Origin: Bacillota bacterium
Lineage (GTDB): Bacteria > Bacillota > Clostridia > Saccharofermentanales > Fastidiosipilaceae
Assembly: GCA_023420115.1 (NCBI GenBank)
Contig: JAEZWR010000026.1
Location: forward strand, 124,001 to 188,000
Length of the DNA stretch: 64,000 nt
Direction: 5' to 3'
In this document: one piece after another, positions 56,001 to 62,782 of the stretch
How the letters are laid out: every line of letters starts with the position of its first letter
Position numbering within the stretch: position 1 is the first letter of the stretch
Notes under the pieces: model-generated
Told to the model about the DNA's origin: nothing
Seen by the model: only the letters and a program-made list of their open reading frames with translations
Databases searched by the model: none
Made by a program: the position numbers and the translations under genes

Positions 56001-56260
56001 TCCGGCTTATCTGGTGTTGCTATTTTTGAATAATCTTTTTTTGAAAGAGTTTGAGCAGACATACTTTCTGATGACGCTTCGACTTCGCCCTCATTATCTG
56101 CATTATCTCTGCCACTATCTTCGTCAGCCATCAATTCATGGGTACTTGCTATTACCGGCAAGGCAAAGGTAGCTGCCATAGTGGCGGGCAATACTCGTCT
56201 AGAGAAACCTCTCTTCAATTTCATTCTTCTTTCTTTATCCCCTAAATAAACTTTTTTCAT
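50033..56260 (-). CDS. Giant surface protein: transglutaminase-like, F5/8-type and coiled-coil regions
   Basis: About 2075 residues. An extended signal (RRVLPATMAATFALPVIAS) and acidic spacer are followed by a beta-sandwich part (about 100-240) and a transglutaminase-like domain (about 380-530) with the Cys in GGVCGAISKFDVVVLRAFGI and the His in GQPAHAAVTYLG. A TPR-like stretch comes next, then an F5/8-type carbohydrate-binding domain (about 860-1000: KPNIVFKFDQQYTVKGFRYV, NDGSHWEEVETVTFN). Long helical repeats run about 1010-1600, then a Ser/Glu/Asp tail of about 380 residues. The C-terminus has a hydrophobic segment with RKR end (IIEVVAAILSVLGVSVPNIF) but no LPXTG. AGAGGA precedes ATG 56260; ATG 56224 is possible. 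Probably a membrane-held protein acting on host or wall glycoprotein. Confidence 0.8.
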   Translation of the reverse strand: MKKVYLGDKERRMKLKRGFSRRVLPATMAATFALPVIASTHELMADEDSGRDNADNEGEVEASSESMSAQTLSKKDYSKIATPDKPDNEPTYLNNLTPTSQSIGGGKQLKNSERLDGGKLNLNIKGKNMVFDNGYMAHAPARLEFNISELSKTNNLLSTYIGIDPKLNGNVKYRFYLDGTLVYTSKNLDKKSGERVNLPLNGAKTLKIEIDDNGNVHQDHAVLADLKVLSINDLPSVPNLSEERKSLENKVNMSTVNSKDGRMSLYRMRFDTKSQNDLFSLLVENPKYRRLYDWIRSDYDALEMLASTASPAGGYANFFNVLDQIYSVDKSILKDNLNKKLALATALEFSRPVSFWASRNRVAEPVGRYQIYRDLSRTKGALLADLNTYDIEEMRAVVSAEVSNEDLLWIREKVKKEKPEFLTSPEKLASITYQYLRYNLYNKYGDSVQTSYFYGDNPDLARIIEYGGVCGAISKFDVVVLRAFGIPANVIGQPAHAAVTYLGTGKVWRGYNFVTGWDRSQGGVYSGFASTFERYKKYFKYNNSGYTTTYNQLTQDAKKNEVAYTEANLYYMLALETENESKKKEYLEKAIELNPLFLPAHDELIFSELQKSDSDLNEQALASYVARAFDNLKQHPKPVMDIAYAVKDKIKSRAFKVDFFAKLLAVEEEGQKDDAVRGNMAKQIVRTKEFQELIQDGKNLLGSFSFDGEHAERLWGAKTDTEYSLDGGKSWKPVLVANQLLTEDEIKQISAENGIMLRLKGISSSEESAKLDSVSSSGVGVMKLQIIQPEQPSLDVFSRERFITGLDESMEWSIDGTKWYPFDHVNTYLENSNKISVRHKRTGNKLESKARDFDFSGASRLEDIMHLNTEVISSSSKEDGYELKSANNGNYKNIFLSALNGSDEKPNIVFKFDQQYTVKGFRYVPRQDGKSVGNIVKAKIETSNDGSHWEEVETVTFNYNGNKRKVQNWTASNSKQKKAQHVRITVLESGKDKEDDFATVLGMADIMFQTTADEARKGQEAYLARTSAQNLNELKKGIDSFYESGAAVRKTMEELKKSLEEKKSSSTYSSEKISEIESLLNELSRKLDEFDGKKSERTSIEENNDNRSKLQDTFISSRQESLSLAATARLAEAKILYLDVKDNENDESAAELKKIETEAETLAAAFKEKYKDLLAKIDGLKTGEAEGETYDLSSLSDEEKAKAESAYYELKSLPVRAKLKLKSAEAAFAKVTEKNKFDREEKEVADFRKDFADLLALKPEDLSKSNYKRFREELREAKVRFNAIDETTRKSLNDEAWHLFYPTMVAPGKRQEPMQTYIAKFEAEEANQALRRKYNSINAYRRSMSTSSDKLTQLKEELRQALLEAKNVATNKNASSEENYAASQKLELKFNDVKREIIQENDRIDRINQFRTQYSALVNKDLKDVTADDKKKAEAALKVFNRLTDAAKAGLTAEKQAIDSIIATASISASEKENNLTYLKEKLKLARSRRSLVEEELPANFSEKIAKAYEAAVEPSDETAESYKSAISALENAVATLKEEAKSYQEKVLAYRTSNSEILSQRLSDFSLNDEAKLKKAEDELKNLENELQTSVPEIRKNLLAKQAKLAELKARAYEADKSESEYQKALEAEEKKQLDSQDSNVESGNSEENSELAKDEQTGTELDKSSESSGSEVQNEVESGTLTETTSETEGESEVKTGEESEVEAGVGVEAETKEEAESKENESEEAEVKNENGEEASTEQGSDLVTATEENDESTKIEDSSDNREDKEHSDELSEDLVSNDSTADDTAINSDDSNSVEESKDSEKLEATDENENSIEDLSKQDLEETEGTEDAEDSVNESTEFIETSEEEASELETDNEVSLETGKAFEDELEDVEIGEAIIEELDKLEEVDSSETDYVYVVDNISGDELITVDNVDEIVDSALVDENIENAISNDINMDEATLDEEIIATADLDYLETESEAYITETESASSTIYTTVSSLPIQTSREISLPELSAKHDSTLLEVLHRELVKLFNTDDNTLKLREEDKKLLSADKNESGEDMLRKIRIIEVVAAILSVLGVSVPNIFITRKR

Positions 56261-56666
56261 CCACATTCCTCTATAAGTATAATTAATACATTTTTGAAAA
56301 ATACCATTACTCTTATCGCATAATACTGGGAACAAATATTGGCAACATGAAAGTTTAACATATATAAGAACTACTTCTTAGGTATATAATCACAGTCATT
56401 CTCCAAAATATTTATATTGAAATAAGATTTTTTTGTACATTACTTATAATAAATATGTAAATAAAACATCTTCACGAAAAATCACTATCTATAAATTAAA
56501 CAATTATTCAAAAGGTATAAATAAATAGAAATAAATTAATAAAAAAAAGAGTCTGAAATATCAAACCCCTTTTTGAACATCAATGATTATCACATAAATA
56601 GCCATTGACCTATCTTATGGTAAATCTAATAATAAAAATTATCAGATGACTTTGTCATCATCCTTT
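56261..56666. other. 406-bp AT-rich intergenic region
   Basis: Promoter region of the giant surface protein gene and 3' end region of the DUF1904 gene. Apart from the terminator at 56541-56570 nothing distinctive was found. Confidence 0.4.
56541..56570 (-). terminator. Terminator of the DUF1904 gene
   Basis: Minus-strand AGGGGTTTGA-tatt-TCAGACTCT stem (G-U pairs included) followed by a T8 run. Confidence 0.65.
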
Positions 56667-56978
56667 TCAATAAAAATAAGAGCGTTCCTCAAGATGAATA
56701 AAGTAAACCTCGATATCTTTATATCCCTTATTTTCTAAATAATTTTTAATTGTCTCATAAACAGATTTTTCAACCTCAGTTCCCCTATCAAAAAGCTTGA
56801 TCTCTATCAACGGATATAAGTCAACACACTCTCCTAATGAATAGAAACGAACGATTTCCTCCTGAAAAAACAAATTATCTACAGTTGTATCAAAAATATT
56901 CGCAAGCTTCTGCGACAGCTCCGCCGACATAGTGGCAATATCCTCTGTCCTTACACCTCTAACACTAATCTGTGGCAT
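56667..56978 (-). CDS. DUF1904 family protein (tautomerase-like fold)
   Basis: A 103-residue cytoplasmic protein starting MPQISVRGVRTEDIATMSAELSQKLANIFDTTVDNLFFQEE and continuing with PLIEIKLFDRGTEVEKSVYETI. The pattern of a proline directly after the initiator Met, an RGV..EDI segment, two helices and a second strand with a DRG turn matches DUF1904, related in fold to 4-oxalocrotonate tautomerase. No enzymatic role is established for the family. It follows the MocA-like gene by 61 bp in the same direction and may be cotranscribed. Confidence 0.75.
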   Translation of the reverse strand: MPQISVRGVRTEDIATMSAELSQKLANIFDTTVDNLFFQEEIVRFYSLGECVDLYPLIEIKLFDRGTEVEKSVYETIKNYLENKGYKDIEVYFIHLEERSYFY

Positions 56979-57039
56979 GAAAATCTATTCCTCTCACTAA
57001 AAATACCAAAGCGTTATTTAACCATAATATGCCAACTTA

Positions 57040-57654
57040 TCACAGAGTCTTAAAGTCTTCCGCCCTGTCAAAATCCGCACTCTCTTGAAATCTCTCAAGT
57101 TCCAAACTTTTAGAAGCAAAACCATCATCTATCAATTTAACTCCCCCCTCATCGCCTCTTAGTTCCATGAGAAGTTGACAACTTTCAAGTGGAAAAACTA
57201 TAGGATTACCTCTTCTCTTCTTCCCTTGTTCACCAATATACACTGGGTAAATAATGCGCTCTGAACCCTCAAGCTCAAACTTATTACGTATATCCAAAAT
57301 AGTTTCCTTGCTTATAAAAGGCTGATCACAGACGAAAAAATAAATCCCCTTTATCTCTCTCGCGTAGCTTTTGTCTTTTATTCTCTTTACAAAATATTCC
57401 GTTCCCAAGCGAATTGTAGATGCCTTGCCACTCTCTGCCTCGGGATTATAGATGTGTGAAAAATTTAAGCTCTTTGCACTAGATTTTAGTTCATCGAGGT
57501 TACTAACTACCAAAACCTCTGCAAAATCAAGTTCACTCAAGGTATCAAAAATATATTCATATAACTTTTTACCATTAAGGTCTTTGAGCAGCTTCTGAAA
57601 TCCACTTCTTCTAGATAAACCCGCCGCCATAACTATTGCAAGATAATCCTTCAT
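57040..57654 (-). CDS. MocA/YgfJ-like molybdenum-cofactor nucleotidyltransferase
   Basis: A protein of about 204 residues with the NTP-transferase fold: IVMAAGLSRRSGFQKLLKDLNGKKLYEYIFDTL (nucleotide-binding loop, here AAGLSRRSGFQKLL), FVCDQPFISKETI (the conserved DQP) and KRRGNPIVFPLE (substrate loop). The family transfers CMP to molybdopterin (MocA) or serves as the YgfJ accessory of selenium-dependent molybdenum hydroxylases. AGGGGGAACT precedes the ATG at 57654; a longer frame exists but lacks a site. Its position behind a purine permease and a xanthine dehydrogenase supports maturation of that enzyme. Confidence 0.85.
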   Translation of the reverse strand: MKDYLAIVMAAGLSRRSGFQKLLKDLNGKKLYEYIFDTLSELDFAEVLVVSNLDELKSSAKSLNFSHIYNPEAESGKASTIRLGTEYFVKRIKDKSYAREIKGIYFFVCDQPFISKETILDIRNKFELEGSERIIYPVYIGEQGKKRRGNPIVFPLESCQLLMELRGDEGGVKLIDDGFASKSLELERFQESADFDRAEDFKTL

Positions 57655-57703
57655 AGTTCCCCCTGTAAGCACTAAACAATTTTATAAAATGATACTATAA
57701 CAA

Positions 57704-57741
57704 AAAAGCTCTCCCGAGTATAAAATCTCGAGAGAGCTTTT
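57704..57741 (-). terminator. Terminator after the purine permease gene
   Basis: AAAAGCTCTCtCGAG ... CTCGgGAGAGCTTTT stem with a T6 tail on the minus strand, 40 bp past the permease stop. It implies that the MocA-like gene has its own promoter or is reached by read-through. Confidence 0.85.
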
Positions 57742-57778
57742 GTCCATTAAAATATCTATATTGAGACACTTTTATTTA

Positions 57779-59161
57779 TTAGTTATTAGCTCTATCTTCT
57801 TCCTTTTCACGGAGAACAAGGTTAAGAATGATAGCGACAAGACAGGATACTACAACTGGTGATGTACCAAAGGCTGTATACATACCTGGTGTAATCCATG
57901 ACATATTTTCAACACTACCTGCGACATTCTTACTCATATCTGCAACAGCTGTGAAACCTTGACCACAGGCTACTGACAGACCTACGATAGCTGTATTACG
58001 GACTGTAAGTGGTTGCTTGATGATGAGTTTTAGACCATTCATTGTGATCATTGCAAAGACGGAAAGTGTAGCACCACCGATAACTGCATAAGGAATTGTT
58101 GTCAAAAGTCCAGAAATCTTCGGGAATAAACCAGCAACCAAAATAATGATTGAAGCCAAGGTAAAGACTCTTCTTGCGACAACCTTATTCTGCGAAACGA
58201 TTCCGACATTCTGTGAATAGGTTGCACCTGGGAGACAGCCCATCAAAGACTGTAAAATATTGGTTACACCGTAGGCAACGATACCACCTTGAAGCTCCTC
58301 GGAAGATGGTTCTCTATTCATACCACCGATTGTTGTTGATGAGAAGTCACCAATAGCCTGGATGGAGTTGACGATGAATAAGATAACAAAGCTGACAATA
58401 ACTGGAATCTCAAAACCAAGACCAAAATGCAAAGGACTTGCAATCTTAAACCACGAGGCATCAGCAACCTTCTGCAGTGAGATGAGGCCAAAGGGGATAG
58501 ATACGATATAACCTACAATCATAGCAAAGAGAACCGAACTCAATTTGAAAATGCCCTTTGTAAAATGATTGAAGAACAAGGCTGCAGCTAAAGTTACAAA
58601 AGCTATAAACCAGTGTTTCCAATCACCCCAACCAGGAGCACTTACTGAGCCTGCACCACCCATGTATTGGAAAGCAACTCTGTAAAGAGATAGACCAATT
58701 ACAAAAACAACAGTACCTGTGACAATAGGTGGGAAGAATGGACGAATCCAACGGACACTAAGACCAAAAAGAATCGCGACTAAACCACCAATAATTTGAG
58801 CTCCTAAGATAACGCCAATTGCGCCCTTAGGACCGTGAGTCGCAGTATATTGTGCGGCGACAGCTGACATTGTCGGAACATATGCGAAGCTAGCACCAAT
58901 GATAACAGGTAACCTTGCGCCAATCTTACCGAAAATTGGAAAAAGCATAATCAGTGTTGATATTGCTGACATAATGAGAGACATCTGAATCAGAAGAACC
59001 AAATCAGCTGGCTCTAGTTTGGCTGCATTACCAACAATAATAGCCGGTGTGATACATCCAGCAATCATAGCTACTACATGCTGCAGAGCCAGAGGTGCGG
59101 ATGTCTTTAGATCCGGTTTCCCATTAAACTGGAAAAGTTCTGTGTTTGGCGTATTTGCCAT
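57779..59161 (-). CDS. Xanthine/uracil permease (NCS2 family)
   Basis: A 460-residue nucleobase:cation symporter with fourteen hydrophobic segments. NCS2 landmarks are LALQHVVAMIAGCITPAIIVGNAA (QH motif), VIIGASFAYVPTMSAVAAQY, FPPIVTGTVVFVIGLSLYRVA, IGDFSSTTIGGMNREPSSEEL and LMGCLPGATYSQNVGIVSQNKVVARRV, which contains the NxG substrate motif. Located between xanthine dehydrogenase and its accessory gene, it most likely imports xanthine or uric acid. AAAGGAGG lies six bases before the ATG at 59161; the alternative ATG two codons upstream directly abuts the ribosome binding site. Confidence 0.93.
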   Translation of the reverse strand: MANTPNTELFQFNGKPDLKTSAPLALQHVVAMIAGCITPAIIVGNAAKLEPADLVLLIQMSLIMSAISTLIMLFPIFGKIGARLPVIIGASFAYVPTMSAVAAQYTATHGPKGAIGVILGAQIIGGLVAILFGLSVRWIRPFFPPIVTGTVVFVIGLSLYRVAFQYMGGAGSVSAPGWGDWKHWFIAFVTLAAALFFNHFTKGIFKLSSVLFAMIVGYIVSIPFGLISLQKVADASWFKIASPLHFGLGFEIPVIVSFVILFIVNSIQAIGDFSSTTIGGMNREPSSEELQGGIVAYGVTNILQSLMGCLPGATYSQNVGIVSQNKVVARRVFTLASIIILVAGLFPKISGLLTTIPYAVIGGATLSVFAMITMNGLKLIIKQPLTVRNTAIVGLSVACGQGFTAVADMSKNVAGSVENMSWITPGMYTAFGTSPVVVSCLVAIILNLVLREKEEDRANN

Positions 59162-59175
59162 AACCATCCTCCTTT

Positions 59176-59243
59176 GTCGTTAAACGACTTTTAAATTAAA
59201 TTTAGACAGACATTAAGAGCATCAAGGCCTTAAGCGTCTTAAT
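59176..59243 (-). promoter_or_regulatory. Inverted repeats in the leader of the purine permease gene
   Basis: GTCGTT-A-AACGAC (59176-59188) is a perfect 13-bp palindrome just upstream of the AAAGGAGG ribosome binding site. Further out, ATTAAGA (59212-59218) and TCTTAAT (59237-59243) enclose AAGGCCTT, forming an interrupted hairpin. They may be operator or leader structure. I could not fit the known purine riboswitch consensus. Confidence 0.4.
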
Positions 59244-59738
59244 TTCTTTTTCAAAAACAGGCTCTGCCCCAAGATATTGCCCTAACACGTCCTAAAACTT
59301 GTATAGAGCGAGGAATAATCTGCATCTTACCAACAAATATCTAACTTCACATATCTAAACTCATATAACAACATACAAGTCCATAAGCTAGACATCTTAT
59401 TCCAGAGAATAACAAAGACTCCACACTATCCCAACTCATCTCAGTTAAGCTAAGATTATCTTATCTTCTGACACCATATCTAACATTGCCGCTCTTGATT
59501 TCTGATTATTATAATCGTTTATTTTTCGATGACAAGCAATGCTATGAATTTATCATATTTGCCAAAACTTTTCGCTTGATTGCCTGCTCTATTATATATA
59601 AATTATTCAAAATAGGCTAAATCTCTATCTATTGAAAAAGGTAAAAATATATTTTCAATGCGCCAAGTAACTACTTCTATACATCAAAAAAATGTATATC
59701 GCTATATATCTCTACATCTTTCGCTATGAAATATAGAG
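59244..59738. other. 495-bp intergenic region between xanthine dehydrogenase and permease genes
   Basis: AT-rich, without an open frame of coding character on either strand. It presumably holds the permease promoter and the end of the xanthine dehydrogenase transcript, but no strong hairpin with a T run was seen. Confidence 0.4.
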
Positions 59739-62357
59739 TTATCTAAAATTTTTCTTCGGCTTAGAATAGGCTGTATTCACAAGTGGCAACTTCGTTCTCA
59801 GCTCTCCGTCCATAGCATAATATGCCGCAGAAATGGCAGGGGCTGTCGGTATGCTAGAAATCTCTCCTATACCCTTTGCACCAAATGCCGCATTAATCTT
59901 TTCTTTTCGTTCCACATAAATTGCTTCGATATTAGGTATATCTGTAGCTCGCAAAAGTCCAAGCGTCCCAAATTTAGCCTTGACTCTTGCCTTATCCAGT
60001 TTCATATCCTCTGTAAGAGCGTATCCCATACTCATGAGAACACCGCCCTCAATCTGTCCTTGTATTGATGTTGGATTTACGACCTTACCTGAATCATGGG
60101 CAGCATAAATATCCTTAATCTTACCATCTTCGTCCAAGACACAAAGATGAGTTGCATAGGCATAGGCTATATGACTCTTAGGATTTGGCTTATCTGAACT
60201 CAGTGGATCTGTTGGCTCAAAATATTCTGCGAAGAATTCTTGTCCTTCTAAGCTCTTCAGCCCTTCAATTCCAAGTTCATAGCCGTTATTTTTAATTGCT
60301 TCTGCAATTTGTTCACATACCATACGTACAGCCTCACCAGTTAGCAGAGTCTGTCTAGATCCAGAGGTTGTACCTGAATCTGGGGCGAGCTCAGAATTAG
60401 CCCCTGTATCAACGACATGAGTATATGGTATTTTAAGAGCCTCACAAACCATCTGAATAAATACTGTGAAACAACCTTGACCGATATCTGATGCGGCAGC
60501 ATAAATTTCCACCTTGCCGTCTTTAACTGCTGCCCTACAGCGACCTTTGTCAGGTAGTCCTACACCTACACCTGCATTTTTCATTGCACAGGCTAGACCA
60601 GCCCTATCCTTATTGGCCTCATAGATATCTTTTACTGCTTCTAGGGTTTCTATTAGTGCAGTACTATCATCTGCAATCTGACCATTAGGAAGAACTCCGC
60701 CTGGTCTTATCGCATTTCTATACCTAATCTCCCACGGAGAAATACCAACCTTTTCAGCTAGTAAATTGAGTAACATTTCCATAGCAAAGTTCGATTGGCA
60801 AACACCGAAACCGCGGAAAGCTCCCCCAGGTGGGTTGTTAGTGTAATAGCCATAGCCTCTAATATCTGTATTCTGATACATATAAGGTCCCACAGCATGG
60901 GTACAAGCTCTCTCAAGAACAGGCCCACACAAAGAAGCATAAGCTCCAGTATCAAAATAAATATCACAATCTAAACCTTGAATAATTCCATTCTCATCGC
61001 AGCCAAGTGTAAAATTACCCTCCATAGCGTGACGCTTAGGATGAAATGACAAAGACTCATCTCGAGTAAATTTACACTTAACCGGTCTACCGACTTTCAA
61101 TGCGGCAAGAACAGCAATATGTTGAACAGAAACATCTTCCTTTCCTCCGAAGCCACCGCCAACTAATTTATTCTCAACAACTATACGCTCCGGATCCCAG
61201 CCAAGCATAATAGCAATTTCCTTGCGTGTGTCATAAACACCTTGGTCGGTTGTATAAACCTTAACATCATTCTCTCTATAAGGAAAAGCTATCGCACACT
61301 CCGGCTCAAGAAAAGCATGCTCCGTGAATGGCGTAGAAAAGTGATGACTTACAACGTACTTTGATTCTTTAAGAGCCTTGGCGGCATCACCACGTCTGAC
61401 ATGTCTACTCTGGCAGAGATTTCCGGGGGCATGTGCGTGAATCTGACCTGCACCCTCGGCCTTGGCCTCATTGATTGATGAAATAGGTTCTAATTCTTCA
61501 TACTCAATTTCCACTAACTTTTTAGCTTCTTCAAGAATATCTTCAGTTTCCGCTATAACCAAACAAATAGCATCACCCATCATGCGAGTTATCTCGCCCT
61601 CTGGAATCATAACGTCCCAGTCTTGCTGAATATGTCCAACTTTATTATTTGGAACATCTTCAGCCCTTAACACAGCAAGAACACCGTCAAGCGCCTCGGC
61701 CTTGCTACTGTCAATTTTTAAAACTCTAGCCCTAGGATATTTCGCTCTTACTGCAGAAGCGTGAACCATACCTTCCATCTCAACATCATCACAGTATTCC
61801 CCGAAACCTAGAACTTTTTCGCGAACATCTCGGCGACGCATACGGTAACCGACACCGACCATAGCATCCTCTTCTTCCATGACATGTTCACCGCGTAAAA
61901 TATCAGCAACCAAGCTAATACCTTCAATAATTTTCTTATATCCTGTACAGCGACAGATATTACCTTTAATTGCCTGCTTGATGTCATCTTCACTAGGCTC
62001 AGGATTTTTATCAATCAGAGCCTTGGCACTCATGACCATGCCAGGTATACAGAAACCGCACTGCACTGAACCTTTGACTCCGAATGCATAGACAAAAGCC
62101 TCCTGCTCAAGCTGGCTTAAGCCCTCAACAGTAATAATTTCTGCCCCCTCACAACGTTTGCCCTTTAAAGTACAGGCCTTTTTGGCTACACCATCAATAA
62201 CAACAGTACAAGTACCACAGGCCCCTTGACTACAACCATCTTTAACAGACTTCAGTTTCAAATCATCTCTCATAAATCTGAGAAGCGACTTGTTGGCATC
62301 ACAGGAAACTTCCTTACCATTCACCTTAAACTTTACAATATCAACATTCTCACTCAT
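59739..62357 (-). CDS. Xanthine dehydrogenase, fused iron-sulfur and molybdopterin subunits (Se-dependent type)
   Basis: An 872-residue molybdenum hydroxylase oxidising xanthine or a related purine. Residues 1-160 are the 2x[2Fe-2S] domain: KDGCSQGACGTCTVVIDG (plant-type cluster), VQCGFCIPGMVMSAKAL and NICRCTGYKKI. After a linker, residues from about 170 are the molybdopterin domain: GHIQQDWDVMIPEG, LVGGGFGGKEDVSVQHIA, GAFRGFGVCQSNFAMEMLLN, TSGSRQTLLTGEAVR and GAKGIGEISSIPTAPAISAA with the catalytic Glu. No FAD domain is present or adjacent. The fused layout and length match the selenium-dependent xanthine dehydrogenase group (TIGR03311-like). The MocA/YgfJ-like gene and NCS2 permease downstream fit. 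TGAGGAATATGTT precedes the ATG. Confidence 0.9.
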   Translation of the reverse strand: MSENVDIVKFKVNGKEVSCDANKSLLRFMRDDLKLKSVKDGCSQGACGTCTVVIDGVAKKACTLKGKRCEGAEIITVEGLSQLEQEAFVYAFGVKGSVQCGFCIPGMVMSAKALIDKNPEPSEDDIKQAIKGNICRCTGYKKIIEGISLVADILRGEHVMEEEDAMVGVGYRMRRRDVREKVLGFGEYCDDVEMEGMVHASAVRAKYPRARVLKIDSSKAEALDGVLAVLRAEDVPNNKVGHIQQDWDVMIPEGEITRMMGDAICLVIAETEDILEEAKKLVEIEYEELEPISSINEAKAEGAGQIHAHAPGNLCQSRHVRRGDAAKALKESKYVVSHHFSTPFTEHAFLEPECAIAFPYRENDVKVYTTDQGVYDTRKEIAIMLGWDPERIVVENKLVGGGFGGKEDVSVQHIAVLAALKVGRPVKCKFTRDESLSFHPKRHAMEGNFTLGCDENGIIQGLDCDIYFDTGAYASLCGPVLERACTHAVGPYMYQNTDIRGYGYYTNNPPGGAFRGFGVCQSNFAMEMLLNLLAEKVGISPWEIRYRNAIRPGGVLPNGQIADDSTALIETLEAVKDIYEANKDRAGLACAMKNAGVGVGLPDKGRCRAAVKDGKVEIYAAASDIGQGCFTVFIQMVCEALKIPYTHVVDTGANSELAPDSGTTSGSRQTLLTGEAVRMVCEQIAEAIKNNGYELGIEGLKSLEGQEFFAEYFEPTDPLSSDKPNPKSHIAYAYATHLCVLDEDGKIKDIYAAHDSGKVVNPTSIQGQIEGGVLMSMGYALTEDMKLDKARVKAKFGTLGLLRATDIPNIEAIYVERKEKINAAFGAKGIGEISSIPTAPAISAAYYAMDGELRTKLPLVNTAYSKPKKNFR

Positions 62358-62665
62358 AACATATTCCTCACAGTAAGTAATTATCTATTCGACTCAATCC
62401 TGAATATGCTCATCATCATTTTCACCGAATTTATATTTCTACTATTATTGCAAAAAATATTTATTTTTGCTAATTACTTTGTTATACAAGACGAAAAATT
62501 TATACATAATGACAATAAAAATAAAGGGATTTAAAAGCACTGCCGCATTTTGATAATTTTTTCTTATAAATTTCGGCTAGTGACATTAAGCTAGTATTTT
62601 TCGAGCTAAAAATAATAATAATTTATTACTTATAATTGTCGAATCCAATTTATAGCCAACTGAAT
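62358..62665. other. 308-bp promoter region upstream of xanthine dehydrogenase
   Basis: Very AT-rich leader and promoter region. No unambiguous -35/-10 pair and no purine riboswitch-like structure was recognised by eye. Confidence 0.35.
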
Positions 62666-62714
62666 ATAAAAAAAGCAAGTCTATTTTGCTAAAAATTCAA
62701 AATTAAACCTGCTT
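62666..62714 (-). terminator. Terminator of the DUF2207-like gene
   Basis: Minus-strand AAGCAgGT...TTTTG / CAAAA...ACtTGCTT stem (62673-62714) followed by a T7 run. Confidence 0.7.
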
Positions 62715-62782
62715 AATTTATTTTAAAAATTAATAAAATTTTAAGAAAAGCAATCAAATAGAAGTATAAAAAAACAAGCTAA

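Noticed and set aside
59162..59738. Possible purine or xanthine riboswitch before the permease gene
   Set aside because: The conserved loop sequences of the purine riboswitch could not be found on the minus strand; only simple inverted repeats remain.
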